Below, in pieces: positions 1-9,190 of a stretch of DNA of 37,890 nucleotides; the first letter of the stretch is position 1, and each line of letters starts with the position of its first letter. The stretch spans positions 1 through 37,890 of the forward strand of contig JALKBU010000474.1 of the NCBI GenBank assembly GCA_023091735.1. The letters are read 5' to 3'. Source of the DNA: Trichomonas tenax. Lineage: Eukaryota; Parabasalia; Trichomonadida; Trichomonadidae. The translations under genes were made by a program, and so were the position numbers. Below the pieces are notes generated by a model. The model worked only from the letters and a program-made list of their open reading frames with translations, was not told the origin of the DNA and did not search any database.

Positions 1-1
1 T

Positions 2-127
2 AATAATTACTTTGGAAAGAACGTTTCAAATATTGGTTTTTCGAAATTAAAAGGAATTAATGAAGCATTTACGAAGAAAACACAAATAACTAAAGGTAAG
101 AAATTAACTTTTTACTGTAAGAATTAA
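2..127 (+). CDS. 3' end of an unrecognised gene entering from the left
   Basis: An open frame runs from the window edge for 41 codons to a TAA at 125-127. The visible tail is Lys-rich and ends in TFYCKN. No start is visible, because the gene begins outside the window. I do not recognise the family. It lies tail to tail with the gene at 335-1021, which carries element-type palindromes, so it may belong to the same mobile or viral element; that is inference. A chance open frame of this length is possible in A+T-rich DNA. Confidence 0.35.
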   Translation, partial: NNYFGKNVSNIGFSKLKGINEAFTKKTQITKGKKLTFYCKN

Positions 128-334
128 CTTTCGTGAATTTAAGTCATTTCTAAAAACCCTTTACCAATTTTTTCTTACCTGGTAATCTGGTATAATTAAC
201 GATTTCAATCAAATTTTACGTATATGAAATCATCAACGTAAAACATCAACGTATAAACTTGCTGCCTTTGTAATATTAAATCATTTAGATTGTCATAAAT
301 ATAAACATTAAATTCTTCAAAAATAAAAATTCTC

Positions 335-1021
335 TTAGATGTCATCTCCTTCATCAACAATTTCAGCTTTATATTCCACCTTAAAAAATTTTGTTGATTT
401 ACTATATTCTTTAAAATGCTTTCTAATACCTAATGACTTCCAGTTGTTATATGAAATTAAATAAATTTTATCTTTATCTTTACATCTTTCATCATTACCT
501 ATATATTTATATTTTAATTTGGTTTTTGTGTTTTCATAGTCTTCGGCGTTTAATACTTCACAATCTTCTTTAATAAATTGATATTTTATGTAATCAGGAT
601 TTAAAACTTTTCTATTTACCATTCCATTCTTACCCTTTACTTTTTTATAACAATAAATACTAATTTCATCTTCTTTGGGTTCATCTATGACTTTAATCTC
701 TTTATCAGAAAGTTTTAGTCGTTTATGTTCATAATCTCCTTTTTGGAATCTCTTCCATGTTGTTATATACATCTTACCACCATATTTATATGTCATTTCC
801 GAATTACAATTTTCATATTCAGATATTAATTCACAGTTTTGTTTTCTAAATTGTTCTTTAACCCATTCAGGATTTAGACCATGAAAACCCCTACGGGGTT
901 CAGAGCCTTTAGGCTCACCTAATCGTTGAGGTATGGTGTGGTTTTCATTTTCTTGATTATCAATGACTTTTATTGACTTTTTGATGTATTTATTCATTAG
1001 CTCAGGCTGAATCGTTACCAT
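335..1021 (-). CDS. Small basic protein with two copies of a ~60-residue Cys/Tyr/Trp motif, probably element-encoded
   Basis: The predicted protein has 228 residues and starts at an ATG (complement 1019-1021) directly after a CTATATATAG run. It contains two related units. The first begins LNPEWVKEQF and continues with a Cys-Glu-Leu, a Tyr-Glu-Asn, a YKYGG and a Trp-containing segment ending in HKR. The second begins LNPDYIKYQF and repeats the same order (Cys-Glu-Val, YEN, YKY, NNW, RKH). This spacing resembles short repeats found beside phage and intron-type endonucleases (DUF723-like), but the usual zinc Cys pairs are not evident, so that link is inference. Between the N-terminal 30 residues and the first repeat sits a segment encoded by a GC-rich double palindrome (EPKGSEPRRG). 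Base composition and context suggest a Maverick/Polinton-like or other viral element rather than a host gene. Confidence 0.6.
   Translation of the reverse strand: MVTIQPELMNKYIKKSIKVIDNQENENHTIPQRLGEPKGSEPRRGFHGLNPEWVKEQFRKQNCELISEYENCNSEMTYKYGGKMYITTWKRFQKGDYEHKRLKLSDKEIKVIDEPKEDEISIYCYKKVKGKNGMVNRKVLNPDYIKYQFIKEDCEVLNAEDYENTKTKLKYKYIGNDERCKDKDKIYLISYNNWKSLGIRKHFKEYSKSTKFFKVEYKAEIVDEGDDI
886..916. repeat. GC-rich double hairpin inserted in-frame in a coding region
   Basis: Two perfect mini-palindromes lie side by side. The first pairs AACCCC (886-891) with GGGGTT (895-900) across a TAC loop. The second pairs GAGCCT (903-908) with AGGCTC (911-916) across TT. The G+C content is far above the surrounding A+T-rich gene. 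The unit sits inside the 335-1021 reading frame without breaking it. A second twin palindrome with the same CCTAAAGG core lies at 36152-36181. Confidence 0.75.
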
Positions 1022-1109
1022 CTATATATAGTTGCTTTTTACTTATTAAAAAATTAACTTAGTTTTTTCCCCACTATATATATTAGTTATTGTCCTCACT
1101 ATATATAGT
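1022..1109 (-). promoter_or_regulatory. Three CACTATATATAG-type repeats upstream of the 335-1021 gene
   Basis: Near-identical palindromic blocks occur at 1022-1032, 1072-1086 and 1097-1109, each built on ACTATATATAGT. The first abuts the start codon of the minus-strand gene. Repetition at 30-50 bp spacing immediately 5' of the gene suggests a promoter or replication-related element. No such blocks precede the housekeeping genes here. A CCCCCCTATATAG sequence at about 35910-35925, near the other element region, is similar. Function is inferred only. Confidence 0.4.
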
Positions 1110-1739
1110 TACAAAAATTGGCAACCAACCCCCTTCATCTACTACTGCCGCTCAAAAAAGAATCATCGTTATTTTTTAGAGAATTTAATTGCCCATGAAA
1201 ATATTGTCTATTTTTGCATGGTTATTGTTCAAATTGACGGATTAAATATATAATATGACTAATATGCTATATTTTTATAGTCTTAGTTATGCTTTAAAAA
1301 CGTCTATTTTAGCTAGAAATCATAATTTTTAGTATTTTCGAGAAGAAATTTCAACATATGGCATAATTAAATATTATCATTTGCCATTCATTTTTCTTCA
1401 ATTTTAATGATTTTGTTTTTCAACCTTTGAATAATTTAATATCTTTAATGTGAAGAATTAAACTACAATGTTTGGTGAAAAAATTCCTATCAGGTAATTT
1501 TATTTGGATCATATCTTAAAGAAATTTAATGGTTAAGTATATAAAAGATTATACGGTTCAAATTTAGAGATAGATTCTAATATATTTCAATAGGCATATA
1601 GCGTCAGAACTCATCAGAACATGAAGGACATTGATGTCAAAAATATTTATTACATGGCAGAAATATGAAGTGCCGTTTAAAAAAAAACAAATAACCGTCG
1701 GCCAACCCCTCAATTATTTAGGAATTTTTTTATAACAAA
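1110..1739. other. Intergenic, A+T-rich, 5' flank of the coiled-coil gene
   Basis: No gene is visible. One TACATGGC element is present at 1651-1658, about 85 bp before the ATG at 1740; the same element recurs near several other genes in the window. The last 50 bp carry a CCCCTCAATTATTTAGG stretch that could hold a TCA initiator, but the match is weak. Confidence 0.5.
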
Positions 1740-2552
1740 ATGTCGACTGAACAGCGCCCACAAACAACAGGAAATGCCGACCCAACAATTCGCGCCCTCC
1801 AATTTGCAATACAGACAACGCTCAACGCAAAGAAACTCGAGCAAGAAAATGAAACATTGAAACAGAAACTCGCAGAAAACGAGAAACTTCTTTCCGAGTT
1901 CGACGATGCCGGCATTCGCGCCAAATCTCTCAAGACACAATTGAAAGAAAAAGAACAGAAATTAGAAAAGAAGCGCCAAGAACTCATCCAAATCCAAAAC
2001 GCAATTATTGATACACTTCAGTCTCCAGCTGTTCAGCAGCCAGACCCAACAGAGGCCCTAGCTCCAATTCCTATCGTCATGAATCGCATCCAGGAGCTCA
2101 TTATGAGCCTTACAGAGCAGGCTGCTGATCAGAAGACAACACAGATCCCAGTTATTTCTATTTTCAAGACTAGCGAGAAGTTAAATCAGCTTTACGACGC
2201 ATTAGTTGAACAAGATATTATCCACGAGACTCCAGAGGAGCGTGACGATAGAATGAGGAAGTACACATCTACGCAACAGGAAATTATCACACATCTCCAA
2301 GAAATCGTTACAGCCGCCGACGAACAATATAATGAAGAGGAAGAAATCCACGAGGAGGAGGAACCCGCAAAGGAAGAGGCCAAGGAACTAGAGCCAAAGG
2401 TAGTTGAGGTCACAGAAGAGGAGCAGAAGAAGGAAGAACCAGCTTCCGCTCCAGCTCCAGAACCAGCTCAAGAAGAGCCAAAGCCGGCCGAGACAGAGTC
2501 AAAGCCAGCCGAGGCAGAGCCGAAGCAAGAGGAACCAGCGCCAGCTAACTAA
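1740..2552 (+). CDS. Acidic coiled-coil protein with a Pro/Glu/Ala-rich tail
   Basis: The protein has 270 residues and starts at the ATG of MSTEQRPQTTG. Residues ~25-85 form a heptad-rich coiled coil (Lys/Glu/Gln/Leu). Residues ~105-195 are a mixed helical region with several ITHLQEIV-like helices. From ~200 the protein is almost entirely Glu, Pro, Ala and Lys, with EEEE runs followed by repeated EPKPAE/EPAPAP blocks. There is no signal peptide or membrane segment. Codon use is C/G-ending and quite unlike the A/T-ending codons of neighbours such as 5845-7779, which in trichomonads usually goes with strong expression. I do not recognise a named family; a structural or scaffold role is a guess. 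Confidence 0.8.
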   Translation: MSTEQRPQTTGNADPTIRALQFAIQTTLNAKKLEQENETLKQKLAENEKLLSEFDDAGIRAKSLKTQLKEKEQKLEKKRQELIQIQNAIIDTLQSPAVQQPDPTEALAPIPIVMNRIQELIMSLTEQAADQKTTQIPVISIFKTSEKLNQLYDALVEQDIIHETPEERDDRMRKYTSTQQEIITHLQEIVTAADEQYNEEEEIHEEEEPAKEEAKELEPKVVEVTEEEQKKEEPASAPAPEPAQEEPKPAETESKPAEAEPKQEEPAPAN

Positions 2553-2639
2553 TAATATTTTTTTAATCTCATCTTTTTCTTAAAAATTGATTTGATAATT
2601 GCCGAATTACTAAATTATATAATTTAATCAATAAAGTAT

Positions 2640-4118
2640 TTAGTATGACATAAATTGTCCATTGATATCAATGTATCTTACACGGTATACAATGTTTTGA
2701 TTAGTCCTCTTGTCATATGGATTAGAGACCTCGAAGTTCTGAATTACCTTATCACATGCAACCTCTGTGACACCATGTCTATCGGTTTTATACTCCTGCT
2801 TATTAGCTGGATCATTTGCATTAGCTTTTGTAGCAACAACGACAGTAGGAGGTATTGGGAACATCTTACGAGCTGGCTGACTCTTCGACTTGTTGCCTTC
2901 ACCAATAACATTCAATTCATTTTCTTCTAAGCTTACTGTAATAGTTTTAGAATGAATCTTTGTATTGATAAAATCTAACAGAAGACTAACATCGACACCT
3001 TGCTTGCTTTTCACTTGGATTGCCAAGAATACGCTTTCATCGTTTTTGAGAACGTTGTCTGGACTGTAATGAGGAAGTGGCTTGTATTCCTTTGGATTTG
3101 TGGAAACATTAATAAATCCGAATAAGTTTGGTGAAACATAGTCAACCAAGCCACCAAGAGAAGAAATAAACTTGACAGTATTAACAGTTGGTGTTTCTCT
3201 GGAGATATTTGCAGAGGCAACAGAAGTGATCCATGAGAATGTGTACCATCTGTTGACCATATCAGTTGTAACATCTTTAGCATTGGCTTCGAAGTACGTG
3301 GAAGCGTCTTTCCTCATATTCATGATTCTCTTATAGAGGACGCGGGACTTGGTAGGAGAGAGCCATTCGCACTTAAACTGGAGCAAAATTTTGAATGATT
3401 CGGGGTTATCCCAGTTGATGATTTCATTCACAGATAGTGCTTCCAGTTCCTCTTTCTTGATCTGGTGGAACTTTCCAGAATAGATTATATCTATAAATCT
3501 ATCAAGGATTTCAGCCTTTTCGATTTCAGTTAATTGCATCTTAACTTTTTCTTGAAGTAAAATAGCAGCAAACATACGACCATCTGCACATGCGTTATAT
3601 ATTGTTGAAACACTGTTCCTTTCATTAATATCTACAGATTTGTAGTAATTAATGAAGTATTCGCCTAACTTTTTGGAAATGGCGTCAATGTAACCAAACA
3701 ACCCATTTGCAATCATCGAAGATGCAAATTCCAAGACAATCTTGAAGTTTTCTTTGCATGATGAATTAGCAACTTCTTCAATATAGTTCTTGATGATGAA
3801 GTTGAACTGACCAACTTTGTAGTAGTCGACCATTTTAAGTAACGCAACTGCGTTTCCTGGAGTCAATGTGACCTTATTCTCGTAAATAAGCTTCAATAAG
3901 TCAACAATTGAGTTTTTCGGATTGACCGGAAGCTCGTACTGATTTTCATGCTGATTTCCGAACAACGCGAAGAAAAACTGCGAATGCTGAGCGAGAATGA
4001 GTCTGTGAGCAGGATACTTCTCGTTTCCAGTCACAAGTTCAATGTCTGTGAATTTGGTATCAAGGCGGAACTCGTTGGCCCGGTTTGGGAAGCGAATGAT
4101 CATATTAAAACTGGACAT
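2640..4118 (-). CDS. BTB/POZ-domain protein with BACK-like middle region
   Basis: The N-terminus shows a BTB fold: FRLDTKFTDIELV, then YPAHRLILAQHSQFFFALF, the classic 'D-ELV - hKxhLaa-SxyF' order (residues ~10-60). Helical segments follow to ~270, consistent with a BACK-type region. The last 200 residues include a probable beta-sandwich ending in VYRVRYIDINGQFMSY. The family is greatly expanded in trichomonads and BTB proteins often serve as cullin-3 adaptors, though neither partner nor substrate can be read here. I chose MSSFNMIIRF (ATG at 4118) because the 20 residues upstream read like A+T-rich leader; an in-frame ATG at 4178 (MTDKTTYG) would add them. Length 492 residues. Confidence 0.85.
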   Translation of the reverse strand: MSSFNMIIRFPNRANEFRLDTKFTDIELVTGNEKYPAHRLILAQHSQFFFALFGNQHENQYELPVNPKNSIVDLLKLIYENKVTLTPGNAVALLKMVDYYKVGQFNFIIKNYIEEVANSSCKENFKIVLEFASSMIANGLFGYIDAISKKLGEYFINYYKSVDINERNSVSTIYNACADGRMFAAILLQEKVKMQLTEIEKAEILDRFIDIIYSGKFHQIKKEELEALSVNEIINWDNPESFKILLQFKCEWLSPTKSRVLYKRIMNMRKDASTYFEANAKDVTTDMVNRWYTFSWITSVASANISRETPTVNTVKFISSLGGLVDYVSPNLFGFINVSTNPKEYKPLPHYSPDNVLKNDESVFLAIQVKSKQGVDVSLLLDFINTKIHSKTITVSLEENELNVIGEGNKSKSQPARKMFPIPPTVVVATKANANDPANKQEYKTDRHGVTEVACDKVIQNFEVSNPYDKRTNQNIVYRVRYIDINGQFMSY

Positions 4119-4423
4119 CAAAAAAATAATAGTGGAATTTTTTTTGTCATAATTACCATATGTAGTTTTATCGGTCATTTTTGAATCTGCCTCTCAAAAT
4201 ATTGCAGGCTCGGGCAAGCAATGGGGGAGAGGAATCATTATATATGTAGAAAAAATGACTTAGACTTGGAAAGAGATGGAACAATGGAACAAATGTCAAT
4301 AAACATATAACGTTCGAATAAGGATTTAAAATTTGTTTTTTTTTTAAGATTATAGATTAATAAAGAGGGGGAACTTCACTTTTTGGTTTGTCGGTCATAT
4401 AAAACTTCATGGAGAGAGACACT

Positions 4424-4447
4424 GCTTTGCACACTCTTCTGCAAAGC
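4424..4447. repeat. 8-bp perfect hairpin
   Basis: GCTTTGCA pairs with TGCAAAGC across an 8-nt loop (CACTCTTC). It lies in the gap between the BTB and USP genes, in a slightly G+C-richer patch. It might be part of a small RNA; nothing identifies it as one. Confidence 0.4.
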
Positions 4448-4604
4448 TCGATATATATATGCATCAGTACTGCCTCCATATGATAGAATACACTATGACT
4501 CTAAAAAATTTGTCACGATCTAGAAATTTCGAAATTAAAATCAATCTCGTCAGAACATAGCGACACGTCTTACGAAGAGGTACATCAGCAACATACTATG
4601 ATTG

Positions 4605-4621
4605 CCACCTTCAAAAGGTGG
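4605..4621. repeat. 7-bp perfect hairpin with 3-nt loop
   Basis: CCACCTT and AAGGTGG flank a CAA loop. It is a stable stem for such an A+T-rich region. No neighbouring gene end explains it as a terminator. Confidence 0.4.
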
Positions 4622-5844
4622 TCAAAAAACGCAATTTTCAGAACTTCAAAATTTAGAAATAACTTGAAGATGCTGCTTAATCCCTCAGATCGCAGACACC
4701 CCACATATTGCAAACATTATCAGCTAGACTATAATACCAAACAGACCGTCTCAAATAATTTTAAGTATTTAATCGCAAGCTTGGACATTTTTTTGACACT
4801 CATGAAAAAATCACATTCTCCGATTTTATTGGCTCTATGGAATCACCAATATATGCAAAATTCATTTTTCATAGTTTAATCAAGAATTAGTTTTCCAACC
4901 CTGAGAATTTCGAAAACTAAATCACCTCCATTTGATGTTTATTTGAATTTACATACATAGGAGATCTTATATTTTATATATGGCGAATATTTTGAAAAAA
5001 TACCTTTTTATTTAAATTGCGCTTACTGTTAACATGTATATGTTTTTTGAATTGATATTATATCGAATACATGCAAAGAGACATTGTAACTATATGGCCT
5101 CAAAATTTGCCAAATGTCACAAATTTGTTAGGGCTTAAAAGTACCATTAATAGTATTACCGAAATGCTGCGATTCTAGCGGTACCATTATTTTGTAAACT
5201 CAAATTGAGAGGATACCGTCAAATTCACTTCTGACCGTTCAAATCACATACAGTATCACTTTTTTCCCCACAAAAAAATCATTTCTCGATTTTCTTGAAT
5301 GGTTAGACACTGCATCATATAGAAAGACCATTCTAATAAAAATCTTCAAAATTTTTTGTTACAAATACAAAAAAAGGTTTTCAGCGACAGAATGATTTAA
5401 AACAAAATAAAATGATTAAAAAATGTTGGGTATAATAAACAGTCACAAAAAAGTAACGTCTTTACATGGCAAATGAATTTCATTTTGAAACATAATTCCC
5501 TACTTCTAACTTAATTATTACTGCTGAACATTTTGTCGATAGACGCACAATTGTATCTGATAATTTAAAATAAGTATCAGACTTTAGGAAAATTATGTGC
5601 AGATCTAGTAGAAGAAGAATTGCATGTGAAGAATTCGTTTTGAAATCTATAAGGATATATTTTCAAAAATGTTGTTTGCTATATTAAATAAAAAAATTTA
5701 GATATTTCTACATGAAGGAGAAAGTCACTTACCAATATTGGATGCCTATTTTCGTTTTTGGAAATGAAAAATTATTTTGTCAAGTAAAGTTATATTTGTG
5801 ACTTAATGACATGTAAATTAGAATTATTTTGACATTTTAGTAAA

Positions 5845-7779
5845 ATGGACGAAGAAATTTTTCTAGCTGGTGGAATAACGAATTTATCGAACACATGTTA
5901 TATATCGGCAACATTTCAAGTCCTTTTTAGATACAAACCATTTAGACAACTAATAATACAATATTCGAAGACAAATCCAGAAAATAATTTGTTAAAAGTT
6001 ATGAAAAATCTCGTAACAGCATTTGCAGATCCAAAAAAGCCACTTGATCCGACACCACTCGTTGAACATTATGGAATTGATAAAAATAAACAGCAAGATA
6101 TTGGTGAATTCATGTCAAGACTCCTAAACGACCTAATAGAATCGATACCGCTCGACGAAAACAACGAATTTAGAAAACTAATGACAGTCAAAGTTGAATA
6201 TACAACAAGATCTGGCTTTGATTCATTGATTTTCTACACAATACCGGTTTTAACAGGTGTACCTATTGAGGATGCATTCAGTATTTCACTTGATGACTCT
6301 CAGACATTAGTAACGACACCAAAATTCTTTTTCATACAGATTCAGAGAATGCAGTTCGATATTAATACGAAGACATCGGAGAAGAAGAATGATCCGATGG
6401 ATATTCCGTTCAGTTTAGATCTGAATAGATGGAATAATCCAAATTATAAATTATTCGCCGTTATTCAACATATTGGCTCAGGGCAAGGTGGACACTATAG
6501 AGTATGCCTTAGAGATTCAGAAGGATGGGTGATGGCAAGCGATTCTCGTGTGTATCCAATTTCATCACAAAAATGTGTTGAAACTTCAACATCTTGGGAA
6601 TCACCAGCATATATATTGGCTTTCATTACAGATGCCAATGACATAATGACAATAAGAGATCAAATATATGATAGTTTTCCGACTGAAAAATACAAAAAGT
6701 CGATGGAGATATTTCCAAAGAGAACAAGTTGTGCATTCAAGCGTTCAAGCAACATAACTAAGTCTGACACAGTCGTTTGTCCAATTAAAATCGTAATACA
6801 GTACTTCGATCAAAAGTCAATGGAATTCAAAGATCCAGACGAAATGGAATTCCACTGTCTTGATGATGCTATGGCGCACTTGAAATTGGTGTCAATGGAT
6901 GCGACACTAACTGTTTTGTATGGATATATAAATTACAATCTTGAGAGAACAATACCAGAAGACTTTGGGTACTATGATACTCCTTTGTATTTGATTTGCC
7001 AGAATAATGATTATAGGATCTTCGATCGCATTCCAAATCACAAAATTATCAATGTTAATTTCGAATTCGGAACAATTCGTTTTCCAATGTGTTTCTTTTC
7101 AGATCAATATGTTAGTGACGCAATTAAATATGGAAAGCGCATTATCAAAGAGAAGTTTAACTATGATTCACATATTAAAGCATTGTTCAGAATCCACAAT
7201 AATCTCATATCAACAAACAAATCAATAATGTTTAAGTCATTAATCGACTTTAAGAATGTTGATCTCTCAATATGTTTCTTAGAGAAAAGCAGGTTTTCAC
7301 CAAAGACGCACTCCATTTCAATACATCTTTATAGAGAAGCAAATCCAATTAAAACTATTGGGCAAGTTAGCTTTGAAGTTACATTGGATCCAGACCTCGA
7401 TTCCATTAAATTTTTAGCGCGCAAATCAATGGATACAAGAAACGCAGGTTTATTTGCAATTCCTAAGAGAGGCAATGAAATTGTTGAACTCAAAGACCCA
7501 TTGAATCCTTTCATTATGTATGATCCGGACTATGAGTTGTGGATGTTCGACAGCTGCTACAGCACAGTGTCTCTTATAGTATTCGACAGAGTGCGCTTCT
7601 TGATGCAATTGCAATCTGATTTCGAGAAATTCTCCGAAGATTTGGCCGAAATCCTTAATTCTTCACCACTCCAGATATCATTTAGATATGACAACCATAT
7701 CATTTCGAAGATTAATGATCCAATCCAGTTAAAGACAGAACATCCAAACGGATATTTCACAGTAACATCAATCATATAA
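5845..7779 (+). CDS. Ubiquitin-specific protease (family C19), compact catalytic domain
   Basis: The 644-residue protein carries the USP boxes in order. The Cys box GGITNLSNTCYISATFQ puts the nucleophile at Cys18. A QQD motif (83-85) sits in NKQQDIGEFM. TPKFFFIQIQRMQFD (159-172) corresponds to the conserved 'P-L-L-RF' strand. The His box GSGQGGHYRV gives His217, with Asp233 in ASDSR as likely third catalytic residue. The domain occupies only ~255 residues with no CxxC zinc-finger pairs, so it is a minimal USP that would remove ubiquitin or ubiquitin-like chains. The C-terminal ~390 residues are unassigned and may hold ubiquitin-like folds, as in other USPs. The start ATG sets the Cys box close to the N-terminus, which is normal for this subgroup. 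An inverted TACATGNC element lies 30 bp upstream. Confidence 0.92.
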   Translation: MDEEIFLAGGITNLSNTCYISATFQVLFRYKPFRQLIIQYSKTNPENNLLKVMKNLVTAFADPKKPLDPTPLVEHYGIDKNKQQDIGEFMSRLLNDLIESIPLDENNEFRKLMTVKVEYTTRSGFDSLIFYTIPVLTGVPIEDAFSISLDDSQTLVTTPKFFFIQIQRMQFDINTKTSEKKNDPMDIPFSLDLNRWNNPNYKLFAVIQHIGSGQGGHYRVCLRDSEGWVMASDSRVYPISSQKCVETSTSWESPAYILAFITDANDIMTIRDQIYDSFPTEKYKKSMEIFPKRTSCAFKRSSNITKSDTVVCPIKIVIQYFDQKSMEFKDPDEMEFHCLDDAMAHLKLVSMDATLTVLYGYINYNLERTIPEDFGYYDTPLYLICQNNDYRIFDRIPNHKIINVNFEFGTIRFPMCFFSDQYVSDAIKYGKRIIKEKFNYDSHIKALFRIHNNLISTNKSIMFKSLIDFKNVDLSICFLEKSRFSPKTHSISIHLYREANPIKTIGQVSFEVTLDPDLDSIKFLARKSMDTRNAGLFAIPKRGNEIVELKDPLNPFIMYDPDYELWMFDSCYSTVSLIVFDRVRFLMQLQSDFEKFSEDLAEILNSSPLQISFRYDNHIISKINDPIQLKTEHPNGYFTVTSII

Positions 7780-7852
7780 TAAAAAAATGTTTGTATATTT
7801 TATGTTAATAAATAGAATCATTTACAAAAACTAAAATAAGCAAAAAGAGCAA

Positions 7853-8755
7853 TTAACAAATAGGCTGTAATCGGATCTCTTCCTTTGGATAAGATCTGAG
7901 TTTGTCACCAACAACCTTCGCAAAGTGTTGCCTTGAGAAAATTTGAACTTCATCGAGGAGAACATCGAGAGTTATCTGACCATTACTGAAGTTCTGTTTC
8001 ATTTCGTGGATTGATTCATCAAAAGCATTTTGTGAAGCTTTAAATCTCAAATCAAATTCGACTTCGGGATTTATTAAATAATCTTGAACAAAACTCTGCT
8101 GCGACTGCATAGAAACCTGTTGTTTGTATGTTTCTGTTGCTTTTGTTGCAATAGCGACTTGATGCTTCATTAAAGCGTATTGAAGCGATAAGGAAGCAAG
8201 TTCTGTCTGTACTTTGTTGGTATTTTGAACCATTTGTTGTGCATCATTAGTTAAAATGCGTTTTGCGTCTTCAAGACTTTGAAAATATTGTTGTTGCCCT
8301 CCAAAAGGCGTTAAATTTGGAGAAGCGCCAGAAGAACCATGTGGTGCAGCTGTTACAGGAGGATTTTGTGAAAAATATCGATAAATATCATCACCTAATC
8401 TTAATAACGTAGATTGGCGGAAGACCCATGAATGGACAGCAGGAAGATTCACAACACCGTTCTGTGCGAGTCCTGGAGAAGGATTAATTCGATGCGGTGG
8501 AATTCTCAAAACGATATAAGGCTGTTCTTGCGGGAATTTCGGTGTCAAAGTGATATCTATTTCGAGGTTTTCTTGTCTACCGTTGACATTTAGTATCATA
8601 TAACCAGAAATCGCGACAAGATTTCCAACAGGAGACTGAAACTGACGTGGAGAAAGGGTGTTGTACATTCCGACGAACAGTTCAATGTCCCTCGATATCG
8701 CGTTGTGGAGCTGCTGCGGGTAAACAGTTCCTGAAAAAACTTGCAAATATGCCAT
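7853..8755 (-). CDS. ESCRT-I subunit TSG101/Vps23
   Basis: The 300-residue protein has the full TSG101 layout. An N-terminal UEV domain (~1-140) includes PQEQPYIVLRIPP and NGVVNLPAVHSW, equivalent to the conserved 'G-I-LP-LH-W' strand of TSG101; it lacks an E2-type catalytic Cys. A Pro/Gly/Ser linker (~140-165) and a coiled coil (~170-235, many Gln/Ala/Leu) follow. The C-terminal 'steadiness box' is FDESIHEMKQNF to the end, with LDEVQIFSRQHF in the middle. In the family this protein binds ubiquitinated cargo and links ESCRT-0 to ESCRT-I at endosomes. The family is ~390 residues in animals, so this is a compact version. The genes 7853-8755 and 5845-7779 converge with a 73-bp gap. Two TACATGNC elements lie 31 and 50 bp before the start. 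Confidence 0.92.
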   Translation of the reverse strand: MAYLQVFSGTVYPQQLHNAISRDIELFVGMYNTLSPRQFQSPVGNLVAISGYMILNVNGRQENLEIDITLTPKFPQEQPYIVLRIPPHRINPSPGLAQNGVVNLPAVHSWVFRQSTLLRLGDDIYRYFSQNPPVTAAPHGSSGASPNLTPFGGQQQYFQSLEDAKRILTNDAQQMVQNTNKVQTELASLSLQYALMKHQVAIATKATETYKQQVSMQSQQSFVQDYLINPEVEFDLRFKASQNAFDESIHEMKQNFSNGQITLDVLLDEVQIFSRQHFAKVVGDKLRSYPKEEIRLQPIC

Positions 8756-9190
8756 TATGACACTTTTTATTTACCAAATTAACTCTACATGCCATTAATA
8801 TCTTTACATGACAAAATCTATCTTTTTTTTTTTTCGCTATCATTATTCATCATAATCTTCACTCTTTTAGAATCATAATATAGAAAAAGATTTGGAAAAT
8901 TCAACCTTAGGAAGTGCAATATAATAATGCATAATAGAATTAGAATAACTCATTGAATTGAAGCAAATAAACTTCAATCAATCATTGGTATTTTCTTGAA
9001 TTTGAAATTTTGAGGTTGACTAAATATTACAATATTATATGCTCAGGAAGCAATTTTGGCGATGCTTTTAAAAGAAAACCTTGCATTTTTTGAAATAACT
9101 TTCCAAATTTAGTACTTTTAAAAAGAATGATTGAAAAACACAATAAAATAGATTGATTTAAGACAATAAAACAAGAATCTCTATTCAACT
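8756..9190. other. Intergenic between TSG101 5' end and helicase 3' end
   Basis: No gene is visible. TACATGCC (8786-8793) and TACATGAC (8805-8812) are candidate upstream elements for the TSG101 gene. A run of twelve T residues lies around 8822-8833. The rest is featureless A+T-rich DNA. Confidence 0.5.

Larger units (their letters stand above)
4179..5844. other. Long intergenic region without a convincing gene; two strong hairpins
   Basis: This 1.7-kb stretch has no open frame with coding character; the 93-codon frame at 4598-4879 shows no domain or bias. Two perfect hairpins are visible: GCTTTGCA (4424-4431) with TGCAAAGC (4440-4447), and CCACCTT (4605-4611) with AAGGTGG (4615-4621). TACATGNC elements occur at 5463-5470 and, inverted, at 5808-5815. 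The latter is 30 bp before the USP start codon. The rest is A+T-rich sequence with no feature I can name. Confidence 0.5.

Noticed and set aside
160..185. CTTACCTGGTAA sequence resembling the 5' end of U1 snRNA
   Set aside because: Only a short match and a simple palindrome; no further U1 stems or loops follow.
4598..4879. 93-codon plus-strand open frame
   Set aside because: No domain, no codon bias, no initiator; overlaps a hairpin in non-coding DNA.
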